NCBI RefSeq assembly: GCF_020169415.1
Contig: NZ_JAIULG010000027.1
Coordinates: 1-42,603, forward strand
Origin: Tsukamurella sp. M9C
GTDB lineage: Bacteria; Actinomycetota; Actinomycetes; Mycobacteriales; Mycobacteriaceae
Direction of reading: 5' to 3'
Length of the DNA: 42,603 bases
This document shows positions 1 to 11,046 of the stretch, piece by piece (the stretch's first letter is position 1; the number at the start of each line of letters is the position of its first letter). The position numbers were made by a program, and so were the translations under genes. Below the pieces are notes generated by a model, which was given only the letters and a program-made list of their open reading frames with translations, was not told the DNA's origin and did not search any database.

Positions 1-234
1 TGAACAAAAAACGAAACCACTGACAAAAATCAATGATTCCAGAAATACATCTCGCAAAGAAATAAACGAGAAAAGCCACAACACAAACAACCAAATAATT
101 TGATTGTCCATGCGTGCCAAAAAATTTGGCACTGACAATTTCATCGACACACTGTTGAGTTCTCAAAGAACACGCCAAACGCGGCCGCTCACACCATATG
201 TTTTCTGTGTGAACCGCACCTTCGCAGGCAGTTC
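1..234 (-). promoter_or_regulatory. Leader region of an rRNA operon (16S gene off the left edge)
   Basis: Read on the minus strand, this AT-rich stretch carries the element TTTGAGAACTCAACAGTGTG (around 146-167), a hallmark of the leader before 16S rRNA in Mycobacteriales and related actinobacteria. An 8-bp hairpin (GTGCCAAA/TTTGGCAC, 3-nt loop) lies at 114-132, in the part of the leader usually involved in antitermination and RNase processing. No protein-coding potential is apparent. The 16S gene itself is not in the window. Placement directly downstream of murA matches the murA-rrs arrangement of M. tuberculosis. Confidence 0.8.
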
Positions 235-263
235 ATGCTACTCTATCGGAGTCAGCAGGTCAA
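235..263 (-). promoter_or_regulatory. rrn promoter P1 (proximal)
   Basis: On the minus strand the sequence is TTGACC, a 17-bp spacer, then TAGCAT. This is close to the housekeeping consensus and to mycobacterial rrn promoters. Expected transcription start is near 228, giving a leader longer than 228 nt within the window. Confidence 0.7.
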
Positions 264-282
264 CTTGACCGGCTCTACTCGT

Positions 283-341
283 TCGGAGCAACCGTTCTAG
301 CTTAGCAGAGCGGATTTCCGTGTGCAACTCGCTCTCGCGGG
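283..341. repeat. Direct repeat carrying rrn promoter, copy 1
   Basis: This 59-bp segment is repeated at 439-497 with the outer parts identical and changes mainly in the promoter spacer. Each copy holds one complete 17-bp-spaced promoter, pointing to promoter multiplication by tandem duplication. Confidence 0.7.
299..327 (-). promoter_or_regulatory. rrn promoter P2
   Basis: Minus-strand TTGCAC, 17-bp spacer, TAAGCT. It lies inside a 59-bp block repeated 156 bp upstream, so the same promoter architecture occurs twice. Confidence 0.6.
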
Positions 342-438
342 CGGCTTCGGAAGCGCTTCGATCTGCTCAACCTCACGTTGAAACCCTCTCGATCGCGCTG
401 GGCGCTCGAAAGTGATGTTCTTTCGTGGGGCTGGCTGC

Positions 439-497
439 TCGGAGCAACCGTTCTAGCCTAGCAGGTCGGAATTTCGTTCGCAACTCGCTCTCGCGGG
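439..497. repeat. Direct repeat carrying rrn promoter, copy 2
   Basis: Second copy of the 59-bp block, offset 156 bp from copy 1, containing promoter P3. The 97 bp between the copies shows no further promoter that I can recognise. Confidence 0.7.
455..483 (-). promoter_or_regulatory. rrn promoter P3
   Basis: Minus-strand TTGCGA, 17-bp spacer, TAGGCT, in the upstream copy of the repeated block. Flanking bases (GCGAGAGCGAG before the -35 and AGAACGGTTGCTCCGA after the -10) are shared with P2. Confidence 0.6.
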
Positions 498-810
498 CCG
501 CGTTTCGGGCATCCGAACCGCTCACCACATGGAGGAACCACACGATCCCGCTGGGCGTGATCGAGGAGAAGGTTTCTCTTCCGTGGCGGTCAGCGCGATG
601 ATCCTTGCGGATCTTCCCGGTTTCCGAACTTCCGGCGGCACGTCGAGATCCAGATTCATTGGACTGCTGTGGGCCTTGCCGGGCGGCGCCTGGGCGCTGC
701 TGACTCGATATAAGTTACACACGTCGAACTCGGAACACAAATCGGCAGGTCGTCCGGGTGATCGGGCCTTCCGGCCCGCATCGATGTCCGCTGCCGGCGT
801 GGATCCCCTC
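484..810. other. Non-coding region between murA and the rrn promoters
   Basis: No convincing gene is present; the open frames here lack homology and ribosome sites. A further minus-strand promoter candidate lies at 712-740 (see that entry). A small hairpin with GGAA tetraloop (763-778, 6-bp stem) sits 33 nt after the murA stop and could be a weak terminator, though it has no T-run. The rest shows nothing recognisable. Confidence 0.5.
712..740 (-). promoter_or_regulatory. Candidate distal rrn promoter P4
   Basis: Minus-strand TTGTGT, 17-bp spacer, TAACTT. It is about 230 bp upstream of P3 and is not part of the repeated block. The match is weaker than P1 to P3, so it is a candidate only. Confidence 0.35.
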
Positions 811-2064
811 CTAGGAGACCCGCTCGATCCGTCCGCCCAGCGCCGTCACGTTCCCGACGAAGTTGGGATACCCGCGATCGATGTGGAAGACGTCGTGCAC
901 CTCGGTCACCCCATCGGCGCAGAGGCCGGCCAGGACCAGGCCGACGCCCGCGCGGATGTCGGTCGACCAGACCGGCGCGCTCGAGAGCTGCTCCACTCCC
1001 CGGATCACCGCATGATGACCGTCTGTCCGCGCGTCCGCGCCGAGGCGCACCATCTCCTCGACGAACCGGAACCGCGCCTCGAAGACGTTCTCCGTGATCA
1101 TCGACGTACCGTCCGCGACGCACGCCATGCCGATGGCCATCGGCTGGAGGTCGGTCGGGAATCCCGGGAAGGGCAGCGTCGCGACGTTCACGGCGTGCGG
1201 TCGCTCCGGCGAGGCGATGCGGAAGCCGTCCGCACGCTCGGTCACCGTCGCCCCCGCGTCCTGCAGCTTCTGCAGCACGACCCCGAGGGTCTCCGGTGCC
1301 ACGCCGTTCACGGTGATGTCGCCCCGCGTCATCACCGCGGCGAAGCCCCATGTGGCCGCGACGATGCGATCCCCGATGACCCGGTGCTCCGTGGGGTGCA
1401 GCTTCTCCACCCCGCGCACCATGAGCGTGTCGGTTCCGATGCCCTCGATATCGGCGCCCATCTGCACGAGCATCGCGCAGAGGTCGACGATCTCGGGCTC
1501 CCGCGCGACATTGCTGATCACGGTCAGTCCCGTGGCCAGCACCGCCGCCATCAGGATGTTCTCCGTGGCCCCCACCGAGGGGAATTCCAGCGTGATCTCG
1601 GCGCCTCGGAGCGAGTCCGCCTGCGCCACAACGCAACCGTGCTCGATCGAGCTGGTCGCGCCGAGCGCGCGGAGCCCCGACTGGTGCATGTCCAGGGGCC
1701 GCGAGCCGATCGCGTCGCCACCCGGGAGTGCGACCACCGCGCGGTGTTCACGGGCCATCAGCGGCCCCAGCACGCACACCGACGCGCGGAACTGCTTGAC
1801 CGCGTCGAAGTCGGCGCGATGGTTGAGTACCGCCGGCGTCGTGATCCGCGCCGTGTCGCCGTCGAGCTCCACCTCCGCGCCGAGGCCCCGCAGCACGTCC
1901 GCCATCAGCGGCACGTCGAGGATCTCGGGGCAGTTGGTGAGCACCGACGTGCCCTCGGCCAGCAACGTGGCCGCCATCAGCTTGAGCACACTGTTCTTCG
2001 CGCCGCCCACCGTGACCTCGCCGGTCAGCCGGGCTCCGCCGTGTACCAGAAACTTCTCTCCCAC
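811..2064 (-). CDS. murA: UDP-N-acetylglucosamine 1-carboxyvinyltransferase
   Basis: Cytoplasmic first committed enzyme of peptidoglycan synthesis, transferring enolpyruvate from PEP to UDP-GlcNAc. The 417-residue product matches mycobacterial MurA along its length: VGGAKNS near the N-terminus (19-25), [10 protein letters not shown] (93-102), [15 protein letters not shown] (114-128), [12 protein letters not shown] and SDIRAG-like C-terminal motifs. The residue that is the fosfomycin-reactive Cys115 in E. coli is Asp117 here, as in mycobacteria, which predicts intrinsic fosfomycin resistance. The GTG start at 2062-2064 gives the family N-terminus. A minus-strand TAGGCT ends 7 nt before this GTG, so the mRNA may be leaderless. 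It is divergent from the adenosyltransferase gene and upstream of the rrn operon. Confidence 0.95.
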   Translation of the reverse strand: MGEKFLVHGGARLTGEVTVGGAKNSVLKLMAATLLAEGTSVLTNCPEILDVPLMADVLRGLGAEVELDGDTARITTPAVLNHRADFDAVKQFRASVCVLGPLMAREHRAVVALPGGDAIGSRPLDMHQSGLRALGATSSIEHGCVVAQADSLRGAEITLEFPSVGATENILMAAVLATGLTVISNVAREPEIVDLCAMLVQMGADIEGIGTDTLMVRGVEKLHPTEHRVIGDRIVAATWGFAAVMTRGDITVNGVAPETLGVVLQKLQDAGATVTERADGFRIASPERPHAVNVATLPFPGFPTDLQPMAIGMACVADGTSMITENVFEARFRFVEEMVRLGADARTDGHHAVIRGVEQLSSAPVWSTDIRAGVGLVLAGLCADGVTEVHDVFHIDRGYPNFVGNVTALGGRIERVS

Positions 2065-2071
2065 AGTGCTC

Positions 2072-2077
2072 AGCCTA
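2072..2077 (-). promoter_or_regulatory. Candidate -10 box for leaderless murA mRNA
   Basis: Minus-strand TAGGCT is followed by exactly 7 nt and then the murA GTG. In mycobacteria start sites lie about 7 nt after a TANNNT box, so transcription would begin at or next to the start codon. No good -35 is visible. Confidence 0.4.
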
Positions 2078-2112
2078 TGGCACGTCGCCCGGGCCTGTGA
2101 CAGCCTGTGACC

Positions 2113-2685
2113 ATGGCTGTCCACCTCACCCGCATCTACACCCGCACCGGCGACGACGGCACCACCGGCCTGGGCGACTTCTCCCGGGTCACGAAGTCGG
2201 ACGCCCGGCTCCGGGCGTACGCCGACTGCGATGAGGCGAACGCGGCCCTGGGGCTCGCGGTCACCGTCGGAGATCCGGGGCCCGAGCTGCGCGCCGTCCT
2301 CCTGCGGATCCAGAACGAGCTCTTCGACGTCGGCGCGGACCTCTCCAACCCGATCGTCGACGATCCGGAGTATCCGCCCCTGCGCGTCACGCCCGACTAC
2401 GTCGACCGGCTCGAGGCCTGGTGCGACGAGTACAACGCGGACCTGCCGAAGCTCGATTCCTTCGTCCTGCCGGGCGGCACTCCCCTGGCGGCGTACCTGC
2501 ACCTCGCGCGCACCGTCGTCCGCCGGGCCGAGCGGGCGGCGTGGGACGCGGTGCGCGAGCACGGGGAGACGGTGTCAGTGCTGCCGGCGAAGTACCTCAA
2601 CCGGCTCTCGGACCTGTTGTTCATCCTGTCCCGGGTCGCGAATCCCGGGGGCGACGTGCTGTGGAAGCCCGGCGGCGACCGCTGA
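2113..2685 (+). CDS. PduO-type ATP:cob(I)alamin adenosyltransferase
   Basis: Converts cob(I)alamin and ATP to adenosylcobalamin, the cofactor of methylmalonyl-CoA mutase and related enzymes. The N-terminal ATP-binding signature [14 protein letters not shown] (residues 9-22 from this start) and the C-terminal [13 protein letters not shown] segment are typical of the PduO/MMAB family, as is the length of about 190 residues. ATG at 2113 is chosen over the GTG two codons upstream because it gives the usual [13 protein letters not shown] start. It corresponds in position to Rv1314c of M. tuberculosis. It is divergent from murA (48 bp between) and convergent with the DUF2550 gene. Confidence 0.88.
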   Translation: MAVHLTRIYTRTGDDGTTGLGDFSRVTKSDARLRAYADCDEANAALGLAVTVGDPGPELRAVLLRIQNELFDVGADLSNPIVDDPEYPPLRVTPDYVDRLEAWCDEYNADLPKLDSFVLPGGTPLAAYLHLARTVVRRAERAAWDAVREHGETVSVLPAKYLNRLSDLLFILSRVANPGGDVLWKPGGDR

Positions 2686-2697
2686 CCGGGCGAGCTA

Positions 2698-3126
2698 CTA
2701 GGGCCGCTGGCGGCGCGGGCTGGGCCGCGACTCGAGCCAGGACTGGAAGGCCGTGAGGCCGTCCCGCGCGAAGGCGAGTTCGGTCTCCCCGCCCGGGGTG
2801 ACGGCGTGCACGATCACCATGTCGGCGTCGATGACGTCGAGCTCGGTGCCGTGCGGAGCGCGCCGGCCGACGATCTCCGTCTCGCTGCGCGGCAGCGTCC
2901 AGCTGGGACCGAGCCGCACGCTGGAGAGCCGGTAGTACTTGAGTTCGTGGTCGTCGTAGCGGAGCGTGCCGTGCCGCCAACCCTGCTCCCCCGCCGCCGG
3001 CAGGTACCGCAGGATGATCGGCACACCCGCCACGCGGAGGCTGTACAGGCGCAGGACCACGACCGCGCCGACGACGAGCAGCAGCAGGACCGCGACCACC
3101 GCGGCGAAGAAGACTCCGCCCATCAC
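2698..3126 (-). CDS. DUF2550 family single-pass membrane protein
   Basis: A 142-residue protein with one N-terminal membrane segment (residues about 4-26, strongly Val/Leu-rich) and a basic cytoplasmic or surface domain containing RLYSLRVAGVPIILRY and TLRYDDHELKYYRL. It matches the DUF2550 protein found just downstream of atpC in mycobacteria (Rv1312). The function is unknown. It lies after the strong hairpin that follows atpC, so it may have its own transcription or depend on read-through. The stop is 12 bp from the stop of the convergent adenosyltransferase gene. Confidence 0.85.
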   Translation of the reverse strand: MMGGVFFAAVVAVLLLLVVGAVVVLRLYSLRVAGVPIILRYLPAAGEQGWRHGTLRYDDHELKYYRLSSVRLGPSWTLPRSETEIVGRRAPHGTELDVIDADMVIVHAVTPGGETELAFARDGLTAFQSWLESRPSPRRQRP

Positions 3127-3159
3127 GCGCTCCTCACTGCTCCGTGTCCGGATAGCAGG

Positions 3160-3196
3160 AAAGCCGGTGGCCCGTCCTCACCGGGCCACCGGCTTT
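3160..3196 (-). terminator. Terminator hairpin after atpC
   Basis: A perfect 14-bp stem (AAAGCCGGTGGCCC/GGGCCACCGGCTTT) with a 9-nt loop lies 18 nt after the atpC stop on the minus strand. The U-tract on the minus strand is short (the stem's own TTT), so efficiency is uncertain. It marks the end of the ATP synthase operon. Confidence 0.75.
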
Positions 3197-3214
3197 CACG
3201 CTGCTTCTTCTATG

Positions 3215-3598
3215 CTACTTGCCCGCGAGGAACTCGATCGCGCGCAGTTGTCCCTGCGCGGTCGCCTGCTCGTCGGACCCGTCCGCCGCCGCCTCGAGGG
3301 CGCGCCGGACCTCGGCCTCCTCCAGCGTCGAGGCCCACTCGGCCCCGTCCGCCAGCACGGTGACCTTCTCGCCGGTCACCGAGAGGAAGCCGCCGCGGAT
3401 CGCCGCAGCCAGTCGCTCGCCGCCCACCGTGTCGATGGCGACGGCGCCACCGGTGGTGAGCTGGCCGAACAGCGGCTCGTGATGAGCCAGGACACCCAGC
3501 TCACCCTCCGTGGTCTGAGCGATGACGAACGTCGCCTCGCCCGACCACAGCCGCTCCTCGACGGAGACGACCTCTACCTGAAACGCCGTGTCAGCCAC
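3215..3598 (-). CDS. atpC: ATP synthase epsilon subunit
   Basis: Central-stalk subunit of F1 that couples rotation and inhibits hydrolysis. The 127-residue product has the epsilon N-terminal beta-sandwich (VEVVSVEERLWSGEATFV near residues 8-25, then GELGVLAHHEPLFGQL) followed by a short helical C-terminus (AEVRRALEAA). It is the last gene of the operon, 6 bp after atpD, and is followed by a hairpin. Confidence 0.95.
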   Translation of the reverse strand: MADTAFQVEVVSVEERLWSGEATFVIAQTTEGELGVLAHHEPLFGQLTTGGAVAIDTVGGERLAAAIRGGFLSVTGEKVTVLADGAEWASTLEEAEVRRALEAAADGSDEQATAQGQLRAIEFLAGK

Positions 3599-3604
3599 TG
3601 GAAA

Positions 3605-5068
<1,464 letters not shown>

Positions 5069-5989
5069 CTAGTTCGCGAGGGCGCCGGCGCCACCGACGA
5101 TTTCGCTGATTTCCTGGGTGATCTGCGCCTGACGGAGCTGGTTGGCCTCGCGGGAGAGCGAGACGGCCAGGTCGTTGGCGTTGTCGGTGGCCGCCTTCAT
5201 GGCCGTACGACGCGCGGCGTTCTCCGACGCCGCGGAGTCGAGCAGGGCCGCGAAGACTCGGGTCGCGACGTACCTCGGCAGCAGCGAGGACAGCAGGCTG
5301 TCGGCGCTGGGCTCGAAGGTGAAGTTGCGGGCCGGGGCGTCGTCGTCCGACGCGCCGTCGCTCTCCTCGACCACGAGCGGAGCCATGCGGCGCACCTCGG
5401 GGTTCTGGGAGAGCATCGACACGAAGCGCGTGTACACGAGGTGCAGCTCGTCGACGCCGTGCGTCTCGACACCGTCGATCGTCACGTACTCCTCGGAGCC
5501 GGTCTCGAACAGCTTCACCAGCGTCTCGGTCGCCGCGGTGGCGTCCGAGTGGTGCGGCAGCTGCGAGAAGCCGGTCCACGCGCCCGCGACGTCCTGGCCG
5601 CGGAACCGGAAGTAGTCCAGCCCCTTCTGGCCCATGACGTACAGGACGGGCTCCTTGCCCTCGTCCTTGAGCAGCTGGATGAGCTCGCGCGTCTCCCGCA
5701 GCACGTTGGAGTTGTAGCCACCGCACATGCCGCGGTCGGAGGAGACGACCAGGATCGCGGCGCGCTTCGGGTTCGCCCGCTCGGTGAGGAGCGGGTGATC
5801 GAGCGAGCCGGACTTGCTGGCCAGCTCCGAGAGCACCGAGGTCATCTCCTCGGAGTACGGCTTGGCGGCCGCGACTCGGGCCTGCGCCTTGGTGATCCGC
5901 GAGGTCGCGATCAGTTCCTGCGCCTTGGTGATCTTCTTGGTCGAGTTGACCGAACGGATCCGCGAGCGCAGCTCTCGGATACTAGCCAT
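5069..5989 (-). CDS. atpG: ATP synthase gamma subunit
   Basis: Rotor shaft of F1, 306 residues. The N-terminal helix ([20 protein letters not shown]) and the C-terminal helix ([19 protein letters not shown]) form the conserved coiled coil, with the GMCGGYN motif near residue 90 marking the Rossmann-like domain. An acidic stretch [12 protein letters not shown] near residues 206-217 is an internal loop. The start codon overlaps the atpA stop by 8 bp, implying translational coupling. Confidence 0.96.
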   Translation of the reverse strand: MASIRELRSRIRSVNSTKKITKAQELIATSRITKAQARVAAAKPYSEEMTSVLSELASKSGSLDHPLLTERANPKRAAILVVSSDRGMCGGYNSNVLRETRELIQLLKDEGKEPVLYVMGQKGLDYFRFRGQDVAGAWTGFSQLPHHSDATAATETLVKLFETGSEEYVTIDGVETHGVDELHLVYTRFVSMLSQNPEVRRMAPLVVEESDGASDDDAPARNFTFEPSADSLLSSLLPRYVATRVFAALLDSAASENAARRTAMKAATDNANDLAVSLSREANQLRQAQITQEISEIVGGAGALAN

Positions 5990-7616
5990 TGCGCTTGACC
6001 TTGATCGTCTCGTGCTCGACGTCCTCGGCCGGGAGGGCGTCGGACTCGGCCTCGTTCACCACGCGCGAGCCGTCGGAGGCGAGGAAGCTCTGCTTGAAGC
6101 GGTTGGTCTCGGCGACGAGGATCTCCGCCTGGTCCTTCTCGAGGACCTTGCCGCCCGCGATCGACTCGTAGACGCCGGCCGCGGCGTGGTGCAGGTGGCT
6201 CAGCAGCTCACCGTCGAAGCGGCGCACGTCCTCGACGGGCACCGAGTCGTAGTGGCCCTCGCCGCAGAGGTAGATCGAGACGATCTCGTCCTCGACCGAC
6301 GACGGGCTGTACTGGTCCTGCTTGAGCAGCTCGACCCAGCGGGCGCCACGGGCCAGCTGCGCCTTCGAGGCGTCGTCGAGGTCCGAGGCGAAGGCCGAGA
6401 AGGCCTCCAGCTCGCGGAACTGGGCGAGCTCGAGGCGCAGCGAGCCCGAGACCTTCTTGAGGCCCTTGGTCTGCGCGGCGCCACCGACGCGGGACACCGA
6501 GGTGCCGACGTTGATCGCGGGGCGCACGCCCTTGTTGAAGAGGTCGGACTCGAGGAAGACCTGGCCGTCGGTGATCGAGATGACGTTGGTCGGGATGAAC
6601 GCCGAGACGTCGTTGGCCTTGGTCTCGATGATCGGCAGCGCGGTCATCGAACCGCCGCCGAGGGCGTCGGACAGCTTCGCCGAGCGCTCCAGCAGGCGGG
6701 AGTGGAGGTAGAAGACGTCGCCGGGGTACGCCTCGCGGCCCGGCGGGCGGCGCAGCAGCAGCGAGATGGCGCGGTAGGCCTCGGCCTGCTTGGACAGGTC
6801 GTCGAACACGATGAGGACGTGCTTGCCCTGGTACATCCAGTGCTGGCCGATGGCCGAGCCGGTGTACGGGGCGAGCCACTTGAAGCCGGCCGAGTCGGAC
6901 GCGGGGGCCGCGACGATGGTGGTGTACTCCATCGCGCCGGCCTCGTCGAGCGCGGTCTTCACACCGGCGATCGTCGAGCCCTTCTGGCCGATGGCGACGT
7001 AGATGCAGCGGACCTGCTTGGTCGGGTCGCCCGACTCCCAGTTCGCCTTCTGGTTGAGGATGGTGTCGACGCAGACCGCGGTCTTGCCGGTCTTGCGGTC
7101 ACCGATGACCAGCTGGCGCTGGCCACGGCCGATGGCGGTCATGGCGTCGATGGCCTTGATGCCGGTCGCGAGCGACTCCTCGACGGGCTGACGCTCGAGC
7201 ACGGAGGCCGCCTGCAGCTCGAGGACGCGCTGCTCCTCGGCCTCGATGTCGCCCAGGCCGTCGATCGGCTGGCCGAGGGGGTTGACCACGCGGCCGAGGA
7301 ACTTGTCGCCCACGGGCACGGACAGCACGTCGCCGGTGCGGCGGACCTGCTGGCCCTCCTCGAGCTCCTCGTAGTTACCGAGGATGACGGCGCCGATCTC
7401 GTCCTCGTCGAGGTTCAGGGCCACGCCGAGAACCCCACCGGGGAACTCGAGCAGCTCGTTCGCCATCGCGCCCGGGAGCCCGGTGACGTGGGCGATGCCG
7501 TCGGCGGTGTCGGAGACGGTGCCGATCTCCTCGCGGGAGGCGTCGGCCTCGAACGTCGAGACGTACTGCTCGATCGCGCCCTTGACGTCGTCGGTTGAGA
7601 TCGTCAACTCAGCCAT
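5982..7616 (-). CDS. atpA: ATP synthase alpha subunit
   Basis: Non-catalytic nucleotide-binding F1 subunit of 544 residues. The P-loop GDRKTGKT is at 172-179. The protein extends about 30 residues beyond the E. coli length with a charged tail ending [11 protein letters not shown]; in mycobacteria a comparable C-terminal extension of AtpA suppresses ATP hydrolysis, so the same role is plausible here. The stop overlaps the atpG start by 8 bp. Confidence 0.97.
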   Translation of the reverse strand: MAELTISTDDVKGAIEQYVSTFEADASREEIGTVSDTADGIAHVTGLPGAMANELLEFPGGVLGVALNLDEDEIGAVILGNYEELEEGQQVRRTGDVLSVPVGDKFLGRVVNPLGQPIDGLGDIEAEEQRVLELQAASVLERQPVEESLATGIKAIDAMTAIGRGQRQLVIGDRKTGKTAVCVDTILNQKANWESGDPTKQVRCIYVAIGQKGSTIAGVKTALDEAGAMEYTTIVAAPASDSAGFKWLAPYTGSAIGQHWMYQGKHVLIVFDDLSKQAEAYRAISLLLRRPPGREAYPGDVFYLHSRLLERSAKLSDALGGGSMTALPIIETKANDVSAFIPTNVISITDGQVFLESDLFNKGVRPAINVGTSVSRVGGAAQTKGLKKVSGSLRLELAQFRELEAFSAFASDLDDASKAQLARGARWVELLKQDQYSPSSVEDEIVSIYLCGEGHYDSVPVEDVRRFDGELLSHLHHAAAGVYESIAGGKVLEKDQAEILVAETNRFKQSFLASDGSRVVNEAESDALPAEDVEHETIKVKRNG

Positions 7617-7662
7617 GAGTACTCGTTTCCCTCTTTTGTGTTTCTGGGTGGAAGTTTGGTTG

Positions 7663-9009
7663 TTAGCGGGGCAGCTGTTCGGCGGCCTTGTCGAGGCGCG
7701 ACGCGATGTCGGCCTCGATGACCTCGTTGCCCACCGTGATGCGCAGGCCGCCCAGGAGCTCGGCGACGACCTCGGTCTGCACCGCGATCTTGCGCTGGTA
7801 GATCCGGGCCAGCAGATCCGCCGTGCGGGTCCGCTGCGCGTCGGTCAGGGCGACCGCCGACTCGACCACGGCGACGGACTCGCCGCGACGGGCCGCAGCC
7901 AGCTCGGCGATGGAGGCGACGGCGGCGTCCACGCGGCCGACGCGCACGAGGCGCACCGTCTGGCGGAGCAGCGCCGCGGTGAACTCGTTCACCTTGCCGC
8001 CGAAGACCTTGTCCAGCAGCGCGATCCGGTCCGAGGCCGGAACCCGGGAGTCCGACAGCGCCGCGGTGAGTCGCGCCTCGCCCTCGAGGATGCGTCCCGC
8101 GCGGAACAGCTCGTCCTCGGTCTCGTCGAGCGCGTCGGCGCGCTCGGCACCGAGTAGCACCGCCACGCGGGCCTGGCGCTCGATCGCGGTCACGAAGTCG
8201 GCCGGGGCCGACCACTTCGCCGCCGCGGCGTCCTGCACGAAGGCGTTCGCCTCGGCGCTGATCTTGGCGCCGAAGAGGTTGTCGACGAGCGCACGCTTGG
8301 CGGCGGGCGCCTCGGCCGACTCGGCGAGGTGCTTGCGCAGCACGGGCTGCTCGCCCAGCACGTTGACCACGTCGGCCAGGTCGTCGGCGACGCGGGCCAG
8401 CGCGGCCCGGTCCAGACCGGCGGTCCGCTGGTCGAAGCCTGCGGCCAGCTGCCGGATCGCGTCGCGGCTGGCGGCACGCAGGGAGCGCGTGCCGATGCGA
8501 TCGGCCTCGGTGACGCGGGCCGTGTCGGCGCCCTCGGTCATCGACTCGAGCTCGGTGAGCGCGCGGTCGACGGACGTGGACTGGTTGGCGGGGTCGCTGA
8601 GGTGGTCGCGGACGAGACGCCCGGCCACGTCGACGGCCTCCGCACCGAGCTCGGAGCGGAAGCCCCGCACCAGGTTGCTGCGGTTGAGCGCGACCTGGCC
8701 CTGCCCGTGCTCGCCGATCCGCGCGACCTCGCGGTCGGTCTGGGCGCGCAGCTCCTCGCGGATCGCGTCCGCGTCGCCACGTGCCTCGTCGCGGATCTGG
8801 CTGCCCTCACGGGCGGCGTCGGAGCGCGCGCGCTCCCCCGCCTGGCCCGCCTGCGACAGCTTCTCCTGCGCGATGCGCGACTCCTCCAGCTGCGCCCGGA
8901 CCGTGTCCTGGCGCTCCTTCATGAGCCGCTTCACCGGCGGAACCACGAACTTCCACAGGACGAAGAGGATGACCGCGAAGGCGATCAGGTTGCCGATAAA
9001 GACACCCAT
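7663..9009 (-). CDS. atpH: ATP synthase fused b'-delta subunit
   Basis: A 448-residue fusion: residues 1 to about 165 form a b-type peripheral stalk (membrane anchor at about 4-24, then a long charged coiled coil), and the remainder is the delta (OSCP-like) domain that caps F1, ending [20 protein letters not shown], a delta signature. This fusion is characteristic of Mycobacterium and its relatives, where it is annotated atpH or atpFH. The ATG follows the atpF stop directly without a gap, so translation is probably coupled. Confidence 0.95.
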   Translation of the reverse strand: MGVFIGNLIAFAVILFVLWKFVVPPVKRLMKERQDTVRAQLEESRIAQEKLSQAGQAGERARSDAAREGSQIRDEARGDADAIREELRAQTDREVARIGEHGQGQVALNRSNLVRGFRSELGAEAVDVAGRLVRDHLSDPANQSTSVDRALTELESMTEGADTARVTEADRIGTRSLRAASRDAIRQLAAGFDQRTAGLDRAALARVADDLADVVNVLGEQPVLRKHLAESAEAPAAKRALVDNLFGAKISAEANAFVQDAAAAKWSAPADFVTAIERQARVAVLLGAERADALDETEDELFRAGRILEGEARLTAALSDSRVPASDRIALLDKVFGGKVNEFTAALLRQTVRLVRVGRVDAAVASIAELAAARRGESVAVVESAVALTDAQRTRTADLLARIYQRKIAVQTEVVAELLGGLRITVGNEVIEADIASRLDKAAEQLPR

Positions 9010-9522
9010 TTAGTTCTTCACCACCTTTTCGCTCGAAAGTGCATCCAGCTTCGCCGTGAGGGCCGGGTCCTGCGTGACGTCGAAACCGAGCACGCGGCTC
9101 GCCAACGACGCCGAGAGCGGAGCGAGATCGGCGCGCGCCGCCGCGGCCGCGGACTCACCCGCGGTGCGCAGCTGCTCGGTCTTCTCCCGCGTGATCGCGT
9201 CCGCCTCGGCCGCAGCCCGCTGCTTCTGTTCCTCCATCGAGACGCGGCCACCGGCGCGCGCCTCGTCGCGGATGCTGCCGGCCTCACCGCGGGCGGAGGC
9301 GACTCCGGCGCGGTACTCCGACTCGGCGTCCTCGAATCCCTTGGCCGCGGCGCGACCGTCGTTCGCGGTCTGGTGGATCATCTTGTCGCGATCGTCCAGG
9401 ACCTTCTGGATGGAAGGAGCCACGAAGAACCAGATCACACCGAGCACGATCAGGAAGATGATCAGGCACGAGATGAAGGTTCCCGCGGTGGGAAGAAGGA
9501 AGTTTCCCTCAGCGAGCTGCAT
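9010..9522 (-). CDS. atpF: ATP synthase b subunit
   Basis: Peripheral-stalk subunit of F0, 170 residues. One membrane segment (about 15-35, FISCLIIFLIVLGVIWFFV region) is followed by an alanine- and charge-rich coiled coil (SEYRAGVASARGEAGSIRDE). Two b-type subunits are thus encoded, this one and the b' half of the neighbouring fusion, which would form a heterodimeric stalk. It lies 29 bp after atpE. Confidence 0.95.
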   Translation of the reverse strand: MQLAEGNFLLPTAGTFISCLIIFLIVLGVIWFFVAPSIQKVLDDRDKMIHQTANDGRAAAKGFEDAESEYRAGVASARGEAGSIRDEARAGGRVSMEEQKQRAAAEADAITREKTEQLRTAGESAAAAARADLAPLSASLASRVLGFDVTQDPALTAKLDALSSEKVVKN

Positions 9523-9551
9523 GACGACAGTCCCCGTTTCTTGCGAGTGTC

Positions 9552-9848
<297 letters not shown>

Positions 9849-9883
9849 CTACTCGTCCGTGGCCCGTGTGGGCCGCGAACACG

Positions 9884-10636
9884 TCAGTGGTCCGTCTTCT
9901 CCATGGACGTGGAGAAGTACAGGATGGTGAGGAGCGAGAAGATGAACGCCTGGATGAGGCCGACGAAGAGCTCGAAGGACTTCCACAGGGAGTTCGGGAA
10001 CCAGAGGATGTAGGCCGGCAGCAGCGCGATGACCGCGACCATGACCGTGCCCGCGAAGACGTTGCCGAAGAGTCGCAGTGCGAGCGACAGCGGCTTGGAG
10101 ATGAGCTCCTCGATCACGTTGATCGGCGCCAGGCCGATCGCGTGGCCCTTCACGACCTTCGCGGGGTAGCCGAAGATGCCGTGGGTGCGGAAGCCGGCGA
10201 AGTGGTAGCCGAGGTAGACGACCAGCACGAGGGCGTAGACGAAGCTCACGTCGGCCGCCGGCGGCATGAAGATCTCGGTCGGGGTACCGCCCTCACCGGA
10301 GTACTGCTGCGGCAGTACGGCGAGCCAGTTCGCGAAGAGGATCAGCGTGAACAGCGCGATCGCCAGCGGCAGCAGGAACGGCGCCACCTTCATGCCGATC
10401 GCGCCCTCGACCTGGCCGCGGAGCTGGATGGTGACGGCCTCCCAGAACAGCTGAACACCGCTCGGCACGCCGGTCGAGGTGACCTTCGCCTTCAGGATGA
10501 ACGCCAGGATCAGGACGATCGTCGCGGCGATCGCGGTCGCCAGGATCGTGTCCCAGTGAAAGGTCATGCCCCACAACTCGAACGACTTGTAGTGGGCTAC
10601 CTTGATCGCGCCTTCGGCGTACAGGTTGGTGTTCAT
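9884..10636 (-). CDS. atpB: ATP synthase a subunit
   Basis: Membrane stator subunit forming the proton half-channels, 250 residues, the same length as in M. tuberculosis. The essential arginine is Arg188 in SLALRLFGNVFAGT. Several hydrophobic helices are visible (about 30-50, 85-110, 130-147, 190-215, 225-243). ATG at 10636 is chosen because it gives the family N-terminus and overlaps the stop of the upstream gene as ATGA, a standard coupled arrangement; an open frame extends further upstream but has no homology. Confidence 0.96.
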   Translation of the reverse strand: MNTNLYAEGAIKVAHYKSFELWGMTFHWDTILATAIAATIVLILAFILKAKVTSTGVPSGVQLFWEAVTIQLRGQVEGAIGMKVAPFLLPLAIALFTLILFANWLAVLPQQYSGEGGTPTEIFMPPAADVSFVYALVLVVYLGYHFAGFRTHGIFGYPAKVVKGHAIGLAPINVIEELISKPLSLALRLFGNVFAGTVMVAVIALLPAYILWFPNSLWKSFELFVGLIQAFIFSLLTILYFSTSMEKTDH

Positions 10637-11046
10637 GACTGCTGGCGAAGCCCTTTCAGAACGGGGATGACGGTGTTCAGGACGAGGACGACCTGACCGA
10701 CGGCGAGGCCGAAGATCACGCCCAGGCCTGCGGGCCGGAGGAAGTAGGCGATGACGAGCGCGACGACCGTGACCACGGCGAGGCGCACCATCGAGTTGAC
10801 CGCGACGGGAGCCTTCCGCGGCTCGTCGTCCGCGGTGATCACCGAGACCTTGAGAACCGCGAGCTTCGCGTTGAGGAGGGCCATGAGCCCGCCGACGAAG
10901 AACCACGCGCCGAACCAGATCTCGCCGTACGCGGCGGCGATGCCCGCGACGACGACAGAGATGCCCGCGAGGATCACGAAGGGGTTGGCGAACGTCACGA
11001 CGCCGCGGGGCGCTGTGCGATCGGCCGAGGGGGCGGGCGTCGTCAT
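10633..11046 (-). CDS. AtpI-like ATP synthase accessory membrane protein
   Basis: A 137-residue protein with four predicted membrane segments, ending in a helix pair around AYFLRPAGLGVIFGLAVGQV that matches the protein upstream of atpB in M. tuberculosis (Rv1303). By position and topology it is the counterpart of subunit I, a proposed assembly or c-ring factor; the role is inferred. The start at 11046 has a strong ribosome site (AAGGAGGGG, 2 nt spacing to ATG) and gives MTTPAP, as in the mycobacterial protein; an upstream GTG at 11133 has no ribosome site. It is the first gene of the atp operon and overlaps atpB by 4 bp. Confidence 0.85.
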   Translation of the reverse strand: MTTPAPSADRTAPRGVVTFANPFVILAGISVVVAGIAAAYGEIWFGAWFFVGGLMALLNAKLAVLKVSVITADDEPRKAPVAVNSMVRLAVVTVVALVIAYFLRPAGLGVIFGLAVGQVVLVLNTVIPVLKGLRQQS

